Source of the DNA: Nocardia sp. NBC_00416
GTDB lineage: Bacteria > Actinomycetota > Actinomycetes > Mycobacteriales > Mycobacteriaceae
Reading direction: 5' to 3'
DNA: 64,000 bases
Assembly: GCF_036032445.1 (NCBI RefSeq)
Contig: NZ_CP107932.1
Coordinates: 188,501 to 252,500 of the forward strand
The position numbers were made by a program, and so were the translations under genes. Below are positions 8,671 to 16,886 of this stretch, piece by piece. Position 1 is the first letter of the stretch, and each line of letters starts with the position of its first letter. The notes under the pieces are model-generated. The model did no database searches. It was not told the DNA's origin and worked only from the letters and a program-made list of their open reading frames with translations.

Positions 8671-9510
8671 TCAGCGAGGTTTGCCCATCAGGCCGAGGGT
8701 GGCGTCGGCGGTGTCGAGGACGACTCCCGGCGTGATGTCGGCCGCCGCCGCCAGTTCGCCGATCAGCCGGACATCCTTGCGCAGCAGATCACCGGCGTGG
8801 GCGGCGATCTGATCCAGGGTCCCGCCGGCCGCCAGGATTCGCCCCAGGGCGAAGCTGTTTCCGCTCCCGTTGCCGATCACCTCGCCGAGTCGCGCCGGGC
8901 TCACTCCGAGCCTCGAGCCGAGTTCCAAGGTGCCGACCGCGGTGGCCATATGCGCGGTGAAGAGCAGGTTGTTCAACAGTTTCGTGGTCTGCCCGGCGCC
9001 GACGTCGCCGAGGTGCACGACCGGGTTCGCGTAGGTCTCGAACACCGGCAGACAGCGTGCGACCGTGCCCTCGTCACCACCGGCCATCACCAGCAGCCGT
9101 CCCGCTTCGACGGCGGGCGCCCCACCGCTGACCGGGGCGTCGATCAGCGAAATACCTCGGGTGGCGGCGATTTCGGCCAGATCCCGGCAGGTGTCGGGAT
9201 GCACCGTGCTGTGGATCGCGATCACCGGCGGTGTCTCGCGCCCGGCCGCGGACGCGGCGAACCCGGCCAGTACCCCGTCCGCGCGTTCCAGCACGTCGCG
9301 GACATCGGCGTCGCCGACGACGCACAGGCACACCAGGTCGCTGTCGGCGGCCAGTGCCGCCGGACTGTCCGCGATCTTCGCCGCGGTATCCGCGTACGGC
9401 TCGGTCGACGCGGCGCGCCGGGCCCACAGCGTGGTCCGGTAGCCGGCCTCGACGATGCGGCGCGCCATCGGCCCGCCCTGACTTCCCAATCCGATGAATC
9501 CGACGCGCAT
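8671..9510 (-). CDS. NAD(P)-dependent beta-hydroxyacid dehydrogenase (HIBADH/6PGDH family), 279 aa
   Basis: Rossmann motif GFIGLGSQGGPM, signature LIDAPVSGGAPAVEAG and catalytic helix GAGQTTKLLNNLLFTAH place it in the 3-hydroxyisobutyrate-dehydrogenase family. ATG 9510 is chosen because GGAGG lies 8 nt upstream; an in-frame start at 9531 would put that ribosome site inside the gene. It follows DoxX by 24 bp and precedes its paralogue by 84 bp. Substrate unknown; the presence of two such enzymes suggests that the pathway releases beta-hydroxy acids. Confidence 0.88.
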   Translation of the reverse strand: MRVGFIGLGSQGGPMARRIVEAGYRTTLWARRAASTEPYADTAAKIADSPAALAADSDLVCLCVVGDADVRDVLERADGVLAGFAASAAGRETPPVIAIHSTVHPDTCRDLAEIAATRGISLIDAPVSGGAPAVEAGRLLVMAGGDEGTVARCLPVFETYANPVVHLGDVGAGQTTKLLNNLLFTAHMATAVGTLELGSRLGVSPARLGEVIGNGSGNSFALGRILAAGGTLDQIAAHAGDLLRKDVRLIGELAAAADITPGVVLDTADATLGLMGKPR

Positions 9511-9534
9511 CAGATGTTCCTCCATTCGCACAGC

Positions 9535-10056
9535 TCAGGAATCGACGTCCGCCGACCCCGGTTTCGGGGCGTTCGGACGCCAGAACACCGCCAGCAGGCC
9601 GGCGGTCGCCAGCACTCCGACGATGAGTGCGACCGCGCCGCCGCCCCAGCCGGTGACCTCGATTCCGGCGGCATGGTCCACCGACAGCCATCCGGGCCCG
9701 AGGACGCCGATCGCCAGGCAGACGACCGCGAGGACCAGCACGTACTCGTAGCCGTCCTTGAACACGAAGAAGCCGTTCTTACGGTGTGCCAGCAGCGCGG
9801 CGACCAGCATCACCGAGATCACCGCCGCGGCGGCCAGCGGCGTGAGCAGCCCGATGACCAGCAGCACGCCCGCGCCGATCTCGGTGATCACACTGAGCCA
9901 GGCCTGCAGGACGCCGTTGCGCAGTCCGAGGCCGCTGAACCAGCCCGCGGTTCCGGCGATCTTGCCGCCGCCGATCCAGTGATTGACCCCGTGGGCGATC
10001 ATGGTGCCCCCCACGACCAGACGAAGCAGCAGCAGCGCGATATCGGTGACGTCCAT
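9535..10056 (-). CDS. DoxX-family integral membrane protein, 173 aa
   Basis: Four hydrophobic helices: the first begins IALLLLRLVVGGTMIAHG with the early His-Gly typical of DoxX, then ITEIGAGVLLVIGLLTPLA, a third around YEYVLVLAVVCLAIGV, and a C-terminal helix ALIVGVLATAGLLAVFW. In other bacteria DoxX-like proteins are quinone-linked oxidoreductase subunits or redox accessory proteins. GGAAAGG precedes ATG, and the upstream hydrolase ends 3 bp before, so the two are translated together. A role in passing electrons from the pathway to the membrane is possible but inferred. Confidence 0.85.
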   Translation of the reverse strand: MDVTDIALLLLRLVVGGTMIAHGVNHWIGGGKIAGTAGWFSGLGLRNGVLQAWLSVITEIGAGVLLVIGLLTPLAAAAVISVMLVAALLAHRKNGFFVFKDGYEYVLVLAVVCLAIGVLGPGWLSVDHAAGIEVTGWGGGAVALIVGVLATAGLLAVFWRPNAPKPGSADVDS

Positions 10057-10059
10057 CGG

Positions 10060-11064
10060 TTACCTTTCCGGGCGCGCCGGGGCGCCGCCGTCGAATTGCA
10101 GGGTGGGTCCGGAGAACTCCCCGGTCGTGCGGGCGATAATGCATTCCTCGGCGAAGGCCAGCACATTGAGGTGGTAGACCGGTGCGGTTCGGCCGAGACT
10201 GATGTTGTGGCCGGTATTGGGTTGTTTGCTCACCACGACCCGCGGCGCCGCGGTGAACAGGCCGCCGACCGCGGTCATCTCTTCGGGATCGTTGCGCCAC
10301 ACACCTTCGTATTCACCCAGGGTGTACCGCACGGGGATGTGAATGCGGGGAGCGAGGCCGAGGAATTCGCGCGCCGCCCATTCTTCGATGGACCGCGACT
10401 CCAGCGCGGAGCCGCGCGCGGAGACCGAGCCGCCGCCGGCGACATCGTCGGGGTACAGGCGCCGCGGCCCCCAGATCAGTTTCCCGATCCCCTGGGGCCG
10501 CGTGCCCGCCGGTCGGGGAGCGTCCCAGAGCAGTTCCTGAGCGACCGGTTGATGTATGCGTCCGGTGCCCGCCAGTTCCAGGCCGAGCAGATCCGCGCCG
10601 CGTTCGGCGGCCGCCATCCGCACCGCGAGTTCGCAGCCGGCCGAATGCGCCATCAGGAATACGCCCGCGCCGCGCGGCGACCCGTCCAGCAGCGCGTCGA
10701 CCGCGCCGAAGACGAGATCCACGCGGCGTGCAGGATCTTTCAGCAGATCGGCGTAGGGGCCGGAACTACGGAATCCCGGACGGTCCACGGCCAGCACGGT
10801 GTAGCCGAGCCGGGCCGCGGTGCGCAGCAGCGAGAAGTCCGGATGTCCGGGGCAGTCGAAATACCGGGAATCGACCGCACCACCGTGCAGGGCGACCACC
10901 ACCGCGCGCGGTGTCGCCGCCTCGGCCAGCAATCCGGATACCGGAATTCCGTCGACCTCGGGCACTTCGGCGACCACCGGTAACGGACCGGTCGAATCGG
11001 CCGGGGCCAGGTCGGCGTCGGTCAGTGTCACCGGGCGCTCCGGACCGTGGCGCCCATCAGTCAT
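10060..11064 (-). CDS. Alpha/beta hydrolase, 334 aa
   Basis: Serine hydrolase fold with oxyanion loop ALHGGAVDSRYF (about residue 60), strand-turn VLAVDRPGFRSSG, nucleophile elbow MAHSAGCEL with the catalytic Ser, and a late His in NTGHNISLG. It probably hydrolyses an ester, lactone or CoA thioester of a pathway intermediate. ATG 11064 is chosen: it overlaps the thiolase stop by 8 nt, and the upstream in-frame region is out of place in the thiolase gene. Tight coupling to the thiolase fusion and DoxX suggests one metabolic step. Confidence 0.85.
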   Translation of the reverse strand: MTDGRHGPERPVTLTDADLAPADSTGPLPVVAEVPEVDGIPVSGLLAEAATPRAVVVALHGGAVDSRYFDCPGHPDFSLLRTAARLGYTVLAVDRPGFRSSGPYADLLKDPARRVDLVFGAVDALLDGSPRGAGVFLMAHSAGCELAVRMAAAERGADLLGLELAGTGRIHQPVAQELLWDAPRPAGTRPQGIGKLIWGPRRLYPDDVAGGGSVSARGSALESRSIEEWAAREFLGLAPRIHIPVRYTLGEYEGVWRNDPEEMTAVGGLFTAAPRVVVSKQPNTGHNISLGRTAPVYHLNVLAFAEECIIARTTGEFSGPTLQFDGGAPARPER

Positions 11065-12742
11065 CGCTCCGCAGCAGCATCGCCCCGCCCGGGGTGAGTC
11101 CGCCACTGGAGACGACCGCTACCTTCGCGTCGGTGACCTGGCGCTCGCCGCCGGTCCCGCGCAGCTGCACGATCGCCTCGTGCAGCAGGCCCATCCCGTG
11201 GGTGCGACCGTGGGAGAGCTGTCCGCCGTGCGTGTTCAGGGGCAGGATCCCGTCGCGTGCGATGTTCTGCCCGCCGTCGAGGAAGTCCTTGGCCTCACCG
11301 ATCTTGCAGAAGCCCAGCGCCTCGATCCAGGACAGACAGTTGATGGTGAATCCGTCGTAGAGTTCGGCCACGTCCACATCGTCGGGCCGCAGATCGGTGC
11401 GCGTCCACAGGTGTGCGGCCGGACCGAGGACCTGGGGTTCGTGGGTGAGTGTGCTCTGATCCCATTCGATTCGTTCGACGATCTGGGTGCCCACCGCGTC
11501 GACCCGGATCGAGGGGACGGGCAGATCGGCCGCGACGTCGCGCGCCGAGACGATCACCGCGACCGCGCCGTCGCACGGAACGTCACAGTCGTAGAGCCCG
11601 AACGGCGTGGTGATCGGCCGCGCGCCGAGATAGTCGTCCATCGTCATCGGATCGCGATAGACAGCGGACGGGTTCAGCCCGGCGTTGGCCCGCTGGTTCA
11701 ACGCGATCCAGCCCAGCGTTTCCCGGGTGGTGCCGTAGTCGTGGAAATGCCGCTGTGCTTTCTGCGCGAGCGTATGCGCGGCCGATGTCGACCCGAACGG
11801 GTGCATCCAGCCGGCGGTGCGGCCGCCGCCGGAGGCCTTGATGGCGCCGCGTTTCACCATCTCGTTGAAGGTCGCCTCCCACACCGTGCGGTAGCACAGC
11901 ACATGGGTGGCCAGGCCGGCGTGGATCGCCAGCATGGCCGCGATCACCGACCCACCGGGCCCGAACGTCTCGATCCCGCCGTTGTGCCAGGTGGGCCGTA
12001 TTCCGAGCGCGGCCTCGAGCGCTGTCACGCCGCCCTCGCCGAAACCGCCGAGATTGCCACCGCCGGGGTAGGAGGACAGGCCGTCGATATCGTCGAGGGT
12101 CAGTCCGGCGTCCGCGATCGCGCGTTCGCATGCGTCGACGGTGAGATCGAGCGGCGGCCGCATCAGTCGCCGCCCGATCTCCGACATTCCGATCCCGGTG
12201 AGGGCGACACTGTCCTCGAACTTGTCGCGGCGACGCATCGGGGCCACGTGGTGGGCGAACTGGTCGGGCGGTATCTCGTCGGTCGGCAGCGGTCCGGGAT
12301 CCGGCTGTTGCGCGGCAGGCCGGAACAGCGGCAACCAGACGTCGTCGTCCTGCTGGAACACCACTTCGAGTCGCATGCCCAGGGTGAGTTCGCCGGGATC
12401 GCATTCGACGATGTTGGTGGTGAGCCGGACCCGCGGGTCCTCGTCCAGCGCCACGGTGGCCACCACATAGGGCGGAGGCAGTCCCGGCAGGGCGAAGCGG
12501 TGGTTGATCGTGAACGAGGCGAGAGTCGCGGCGCCCGAGACGATGCGCGGCGCCAGATCACGCGCCCGGCAGTACCGGCAGATCGGCTGCGGCGGATGGA
12601 TCAGCGCCGAACACGCGCGGCATTCCTGGACCCGCAGTCGCCCGTCGGCGCCGGAGGTCCAGAAGAACTCGGTGTCCAGGGACAGCAGCGGGAGCGGCCG
12701 CCCGGAGCGGGGTGCCGGATCGTCGCCGGTCGTCGATGCCAT
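11057..12742 (-). CDS. DUF35 (zinc ribbon/OB-fold)-thiolase fusion, Ltp-like aldolase/thiolase, 561 aa
   Basis: Residues 20-165 form a DUF35 module: zinc-ribbon Cys at 41, 44, 55 and 58, then an OB-fold (ATLASFTINHRF, GMRLEVVFQ). Residues from about 175 to the end are a thiolase-superfamily domain of the SCP-x/Ltp type, with AELYDGFTINCLSWIEALGF and NTHGGQLSHGRTHGMG near the end. In steroid catabolism Ltp2 with a DUF35 partner performs retro-aldol side-chain cleavage; here both parts are one polypeptide, so a retro-aldol or thiolytic cleavage is a reasonable inference. The first gene of its operon: GAGGAGG precedes ATG, and a strong hairpin lies upstream (12809-12844). The exact substrate is unknown. 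Confidence 0.85.
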   Translation of the reverse strand: MASTTGDDPAPRSGRPLPLLSLDTEFFWTSGADGRLRVQECRACSALIHPPQPICRYCRARDLAPRIVSGAATLASFTINHRFALPGLPPPYVVATVALDEDPRVRLTTNIVECDPGELTLGMRLEVVFQQDDDVWLPLFRPAAQQPDPGPLPTDEIPPDQFAHHVAPMRRRDKFEDSVALTGIGMSEIGRRLMRPPLDLTVDACERAIADAGLTLDDIDGLSSYPGGGNLGGFGEGGVTALEAALGIRPTWHNGGIETFGPGGSVIAAMLAIHAGLATHVLCYRTVWEATFNEMVKRGAIKASGGGRTAGWMHPFGSTSAAHTLAQKAQRHFHDYGTTRETLGWIALNQRANAGLNPSAVYRDPMTMDDYLGARPITTPFGLYDCDVPCDGAVAVIVSARDVAADLPVPSIRVDAVGTQIVERIEWDQSTLTHEPQVLGPAAHLWTRTDLRPDDVDVAELYDGFTINCLSWIEALGFCKIGEAKDFLDGGQNIARDGILPLNTHGGQLSHGRTHGMGLLHEAIVQLRGTGGERQVTDAKVAVVSSGGLTPGGAMLLRSDD

Positions 12743-12808
12743 ATCGCCTCCTCGTGTCGCCGGTGCGACTGGTACTGGATGCCGCCGGTGGCGACCTGTG
12801 CCGTATCG

Positions 12809-12844
12809 CTCGCGGCGGGCGGCCGCCCGGCCGCCCGCCGCGAG
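12809..12844 (-). terminator. Strong hairpin, 16-bp stem, 4-nt loop
   Basis: Perfect inverted repeat (arms 12809-12824 and 12829-12844) 20 bp after the stop of the P450 at 12864 and 67 bp before the thiolase start. There is no T-run, as is common for actinobacterial terminators. It should end the SDR-ferredoxin-P450 transcript. Confidence 0.75.
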
Positions 12845-12863
12845 TCGGAAGTCGTATCGTCCG

Positions 12864-14216
12864 TCAGATCTGTGCCGGCCCCTTGCGAACGGTCACCGGC
12901 TCGGCGAGTCGCTGCTCGTCGCAGACGGTCTGCAGTTTCTCGAGTGTTTCGGTGAGGCCGGGGCCCAGCGGTTCACCCGGGGTGAAGGTGGCGGGCAGCT
13001 GCCGCATCCCCTGGATCACCGCGATCGTCTCGTAGTGCACGGTCTCCTCCGGGACGCACCGGAAGTCCGGTATCCGATCGAGTACCGCGACGAGCATGCG
13101 CTTGTATACCGCGCGGGCCACGTTCGATCCGATGCAGCGGTGGATTCCGAGCCCGAAACTATAGTGCCGGTTGCCTTTTCGATCCAGCACGACCGAGTCG
13201 GGCTGTTCGAACACAGCCGGATCCCGGTTGGCCATGGCCCAGGACAGCCACAGCCGTTCCCCTTCGGCGAAACTGGCTCCGGCCAGTTCGACGTCGGTGT
13301 TGAGGGTGCGGCCGTCGCCGGGTGCGGGCGTGAAGTACCGCAGGAATTCCTCGGTCGCCGAATCCAGCAGTTGCTCGCGGTCCCGGCTGAGTGTTTCCCG
13401 GTCCGCGGGGTGCTCGGACAGCCATTCCAACGAATGCGCGGTGAGCGCGGTGGTGGTGTCGAAACCGCCGCCGATGAGCAGGCCGAGCATGCCGAGGATC
13501 TCGATATCCGCGAGCGGTTCGCCGCCGAGTGTCGCCTCGGTGGCGAGCGCGTGGATGAGACCCGGCCGCGGGGTCGCCCGGATCTCGGTGAGGTTGGTGT
13601 AGAGATCCAGGCCCATTTCCTGGTGCAGCTGGTGCACCCGCTCGAATTCCGGGGAATCGGGCGGGGTGTAGACCGTGGCATGGGCGGGCTCGCTGTAGAC
13701 CGACCAGTTGCGCAGCGGTATCCCCAGCATCGCCAGGGTCAGTACCGCGGGCACGATATTGGCCAGATCGTCGACGAAATCCATGCGTCCGCTCGCGATC
13801 TTCTCGTCGAGCGCGGCGCGGACGAGTTCGTCGACGAACGGGATCCAGCGCTGCACGGCCGCGGGGGAGAGGTACGGATTGAGCACCGACCGCAGTTCAC
13901 GGTGCTCGGGATCGTCCATCTCCAGGATGCCGTTGCGGATGGCGGCCTTGTTGGTGGAGGGGATGGTGATCCCGTGGTATCCGCGTCGCACGCCCTCGAT
14001 ATCGCGGTCGCTGGACACATAGGGGCACCGGGCGAGCTCGAAGACCTCCCTGTTCCCCGCGGCCACCCAGTAGCCTTCGTGGTTGTCGGTCCAGGCTATC
14101 GGGCAGTGCTCGTGCATATGCTCGGTGATCGTCTGGAACGATTCCCGGTAACCGGGTCCGTAACGGTCGAAATCGAGCCGCGGATGCAGTCGGTCGGTGG
14201 ATTCGGTGGCGGACAT
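12864..14216 (-). CDS. Cytochrome P450 monooxygenase, 450 aa
   Basis: Full-length soluble P450: I-helix GGGFDTTTA (about residue 262), K-helix EEFLRYFTP, and haem loop YSFGLGIHRCIG with Cys near 375. A ferredoxin gene lies 16 bp upstream and an SDR before that, so the unit supplies electron donor, hydroxylase and alcohol dehydrogenase in one transcript. Such a set would hydroxylate an unactivated carbon and oxidise the alcohol. It is distinct from the AGQETT P450s at 1-1187 and 32654. Expression is probably from the promoter at 15183-15416, which has the GAGAAC-CGT-ACTCTC operator. Confidence 0.93.
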   Translation of the reverse strand: MSATESTDRLHPRLDFDRYGPGYRESFQTITEHMHEHCPIAWTDNHEGYWVAAGNREVFELARCPYVSSDRDIEGVRRGYHGITIPSTNKAAIRNGILEMDDPEHRELRSVLNPYLSPAAVQRWIPFVDELVRAALDEKIASGRMDFVDDLANIVPAVLTLAMLGIPLRNWSVYSEPAHATVYTPPDSPEFERVHQLHQEMGLDLYTNLTEIRATPRPGLIHALATEATLGGEPLADIEILGMLGLLIGGGFDTTTALTAHSLEWLSEHPADRETLSRDREQLLDSATEEFLRYFTPAPGDGRTLNTDVELAGASFAEGERLWLSWAMANRDPAVFEQPDSVVLDRKGNRHYSFGLGIHRCIGSNVARAVYKRMLVAVLDRIPDFRCVPEETVHYETIAVIQGMRQLPATFTPGEPLGPGLTETLEKLQTVCDEQRLAEPVTVRKGPAQI

Positions 14217-14232
14217 CGGGTGCCCCCTCGTG

Positions 14233-14436
14233 TTACTCGGTGAGCGAGATGGCGCGCTCGGGGCACGAGTGCACCGCTTCGCGCACCTGTTCCTCTTGGT
14301 CGTGGGCTACATTTTCGTCGACCGGGGACGAATGCCCGTCGATTTCGCTGAGTTCGAACGCTTTCGGCGCGATCATCGAGCACAGGGTGTGTCCCTGGCA
14401 GCGTTCCTGATCGACATGGACCTTCACGGTTGTCAC
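14233..14436 (-). CDS. 3Fe-4S ferredoxin, 67 aa
   Basis: Small acidic electron carrier for the P450 that follows 16 bp downstream. Cys13, Cys19 and Cys58 (in HSCPERA) are the cluster ligands; His16 stands where a 4Fe-4S protein has its second Cys (C-x2-H-x2-C), the pattern of P450-associated 3Fe-4S ferredoxins in actinobacteria. The gene starts at ATG 14436, 38 bp after the SDR stop. Confidence 0.93.
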   Translation of the reverse strand: MTTVKVHVDQERCQGHTLCSMIAPKAFELSEIDGHSSPVDENVAHDQEEQVREAVHSCPERAISLTE

Positions 14437-14474
14437 TTCCCTTCGGATGCGGTGGGCGCGGATACCCGGGGCTG

Positions 14475-15182
14475 TCAGGTGTTGCGTCCGCCGTTGACGC
14501 CGATGATCTGGCCGGTGATGTACCCGGCCTCTTCAGAGATCAGGAAGGCGCAGGTCGCGGCGATATCCTCGGGTTTGCCGACACGTCGCACGGGGGTGCG
14601 CTGAATATGGTCCTCGACGGTGCCGCCGAGTAGCCGGCGCTCCTCGGAGCGCCGCAGCATCGGGGTGTCGATGAAGCCGGGCGGTACCGCGTTGACGGTG
14701 ATTCCCGACGGGCCCAGCTCCAGCGCAAGTGATTTGGTGAGGCCGTTGACCGCTGATTTCGAGGAGACGTAGTGGGACATGAACGGCTGCCCCGACTGCG
14801 CGCTCGACGAGGAGATGTTCACGATCCGCCCCCAGCCGGCCTCGATCATATCCGGCAGCACGGCTTGGATGGTGTGGAAGACACCGTGCAGATTGACCTC
14901 GATGACCCGCTGCCATTCCGCGAAATCGATGTTCTGGAAGCGCTTGAATCCGTCGACACCGGCGGCGTTCACCAGAACCGTGACCGGGCCGAGCTTCTCG
15001 CGGATCAGGGTGAGTGCTTCGACCAGGCTGTCGGGGTCGGTGACATCGGCCAGATAAGCGGAGTCGTCCTCGGCGGGGGCATTGCGGTCCAGGGCGGCCA
15101 CATGGAATCCGTCGCTGCGCAGCCGCTGCGCGATGGCCAGTCCGATGCCCGAGGCGCCGCCGGTGACAACTGCGGTTTTCAC
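14475..15182 (-). CDS. Short-chain dehydrogenase/reductase, 235 aa
   Basis: Classical SDR with TGGASGIG near residue 9, NAAG, catalytic Ser in NISSSSAQSG, and YVSSK (Tyr/Lys). The start is GTG 15182, with AGGAGGAGAG about 6 nt upstream; longer in-frame readings would run through the divergent promoter. It leads the SDR-ferredoxin-P450 operon and would oxidise the alcohol formed by the P450, or a related hydroxyl. The C-terminus GQIIGVNGGRNT is typical of the family. Confidence 0.9.
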   Translation of the reverse strand: MKTAVVTGGASGIGLAIAQRLRSDGFHVAALDRNAPAEDDSAYLADVTDPDSLVEALTLIREKLGPVTVLVNAAGVDGFKRFQNIDFAEWQRVIEVNLHGVFHTIQAVLPDMIEAGWGRIVNISSSSAQSGQPFMSHYVSSKSAVNGLTKSLALELGPSGITVNAVPPGFIDTPMLRRSEERRLLGGTVEDHIQRTPVRRVGKPEDIAATCAFLISEEAGYITGQIIGVNGGRNT

Positions 15183-15235
15183 GCTTGCTCTCCTCCTGCT
15201 GCGCCCAGCGGCGCAAGAACCTGCATTCCGAATAC

Positions 15236-15250
15236 GAGAACCGTACTCTC
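15236..15250. promoter_or_regulatory. Operator-like palindrome GAGAAC-CGT-ACTCTC
   Basis: Inverted repeat 53 bp upstream of the SDR start, in the 234-bp divergent region. It matches the GAGAAT-N3-ATTCTC pattern with symmetric substitutions in both arms, which supports a dimeric regulator. It probably controls the SDR-ferredoxin-P450 operon. Confidence 0.55.
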
Positions 15251-15381
15251 GGTCGGAACGGCTGCGCAAGATCTGCGCGATCCGCCCGATCGGGCCGATT
15301 CGAGGGCGTATTCGCGTGTCGTTCCAGCTCACCGAATCGGCAGCGCGAGCACCCTTGCCAAATGTACTATTCTCCTCAAAC

Positions 15382-15396
15382 GAGAATGCTATTTCC
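15382..15396. promoter_or_regulatory. Operator-like site GAGAAT-GCT-ATTTCC
   Basis: Lies 20 bp before the aldehyde dehydrogenase start. An ATTCTC half-site at 15369-15374 precedes it by 7 nt, giving ATTCTC-N7-GAGAAT-N3-ATTTCC. The same layout recurs before the enoyl-CoA hydratase (30931-30958) and, slightly altered, at 1265-1291. Confidence 0.55.
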
Positions 15397-15416
15397 ACAA
15401 TCTTCGAGGAGGCGGG

Positions 15417-16886
15417 ATGTCAACGCAGGAAGAGGCGGTGACTGCCACGCAGCGGCTGCTCATCGACGGGCAGCTGGTAGAGACCGGGCGCACCCTGGCC
15501 TCGCTCAATCCCGCGAACGGCGAAGTGATCGGTCACGCGCCCGAAGCCGGAGTCGCCGAGGTCGACGCCGCCGTGGCCGCCGCTCGCCGCGCGTTCGACA
15601 CCACCGACTGGTCGGCGAACCACGAATTCCGTGCGCGCTGCCTCGAGCAGCTCTACCAGGCGCTACAGGACAATGTGGAACAGTTGCGCGCGCTGATGAT
15701 CGCCGAGGTCGGCGCCAGCTACATCCTCACCAAGGGCAACCAGCTCGAAACGCCCTTCGAGATCGTCAAGTACTACGCCGGCGTGCTGAAGGACTACACC
15801 TGGACCGAGGACCTCGGCCCGGTGGAGATCCGTGGCGCCCAGCACCAGCGGTGGGTCGAGAAGGAGGGCGCCGGGGTCGTCGCGGCCATCGCCGCCTACA
15901 ACTACCCCTACCAGCTCGCCTTCGCGAAACTCGCGCCGGCGCTCGCCGCGGGCTGCACGGTGGTGCTCAAGGGCGCTCCCGACACTCCGCTGATCACGCT
16001 CGCCCTGGGCGAGCTCATCGCCCAGCACACCGATATCCCCGCCGGTGTCGTGAACGTCCTGTCCGGCTCCGATGTGGCGGTGGGCGAACGGATGACGACG
16101 CACCCCGACGTCGACGTGGTGTCGTTCACCGGCTCCACCGTGGTCGGCCGCAAGATCATGGCCGCCGCCAGCGCCACCCTCAAGAAGGTGTTCCTCGAGC
16201 TGGGCGGGAAGTCGGCGGCCATCCTGCTCGACGACGCCGACTACAACCTGGGCGCCATGTTCGCCGCGTTCAGTATCTGTTCGCACGCCGGGCAGGGCTG
16301 CGCGATCACCACCCGCCTGCTGGTCCCCCGGGCCGATCACGACAAGGTCGCCGAACTGGTCGCCGCGAATCTGGCGAACATCACCTACGGCGACCCGTCC
16401 GATCCGAAGAACTACATGGGCCCGCTGATCAGCGACCGCCAGCGCGACAAGGTGCACGGCCTGGTGGAGCGGGCGGTCGCCGCGGGCGCCACGCTGGTGG
16501 CCGGCGGCGAGAAGGTCGATCCCGGGTACTTCTACACACCGACCCTGCTGTCGAATGTCGACCCCGACAGCGAGATCGCGCAGGAAGAAGTGTTCGGCCC
16601 GGTGCTGGCGCTGATCCCGTACGACGATATCGACCACGCCGTCGCGATCGCCAACAACTCCATCTACGGTCTGTCCGGCGGTGTGTTCGGCGCCGACGCC
16701 GCCCGCGCCCGCGCGGTGGCCAAACGCATCCGCACCGGCACCTTCAGCATCAACGGCGGCAACTACTTCCATCCCGACGCGCCCTTCGGCGGCTACAAGC
16801 AGTCCGGTGTCGGCCGGGAGATGGGCGTCGTGGGCATGGAGGAGTTCATGGAGCGCAAGACCCTCGCCGAGGTGGTGGCCTCGTGA
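15417..16886 (+). CDS. NAD(P)-dependent aldehyde dehydrogenase, 489 aa
   Basis: Oxidises an aldehyde to the acid. The catalytic Glu is in LELGGKSAAI (about residue 262), the nucleophile Cys in HAGQGCAITTR (about 297), and the C-terminal PFGGYKQSGVGREMG motif closes the fold. GAGGAGGCGGG lies just before ATG 15417. It overlaps the following CoA-transferase gene by 4 nt (GTGA), so the acid may be handed straight to CoA activation. It is divergent from the SDR-ferredoxin-P450 operon; together these would convert a methyl or alkyl group through alcohol and aldehyde to an acid. That order is inferred. Confidence 0.92.
   Translation: MSTQEEAVTATQRLLIDGQLVETGRTLASLNPANGEVIGHAPEAGVAEVDAAVAAARRAFDTTDWSANHEFRARCLEQLYQALQDNVEQLRALMIAEVGASYILTKGNQLETPFEIVKYYAGVLKDYTWTEDLGPVEIRGAQHQRWVEKEGAGVVAAIAAYNYPYQLAFAKLAPALAAGCTVVLKGAPDTPLITLALGELIAQHTDIPAGVVNVLSGSDVAVGERMTTHPDVDVVSFTGSTVVGRKIMAAASATLKKVFLELGGKSAAILLDDADYNLGAMFAAFSICSHAGQGCAITTRLLVPRADHDKVAELVAANLANITYGDPSDPKNYMGPLISDRQRDKVHGLVERAVAAGATLVAGGEKVDPGYFYTPTLLSNVDPDSEIAQEEVFGPVLALIPYDDIDHAVAIANNSIYGLSGGVFGADAARARAVAKRIRTGTFSINGGNYFHPDAPFGGYKQSGVGREMGVVGMEEFMERKTLAEVVAS

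Noticed and set aside
7969..10983. Very long rightward open frame of about 1000 codons
   Set aside because: It is antisense to four well-supported leftward genes; its composition (Arg, Gly, His, Asp-rich) is that of the opposite strand of GC-rich coding DNA, and no motif is present.
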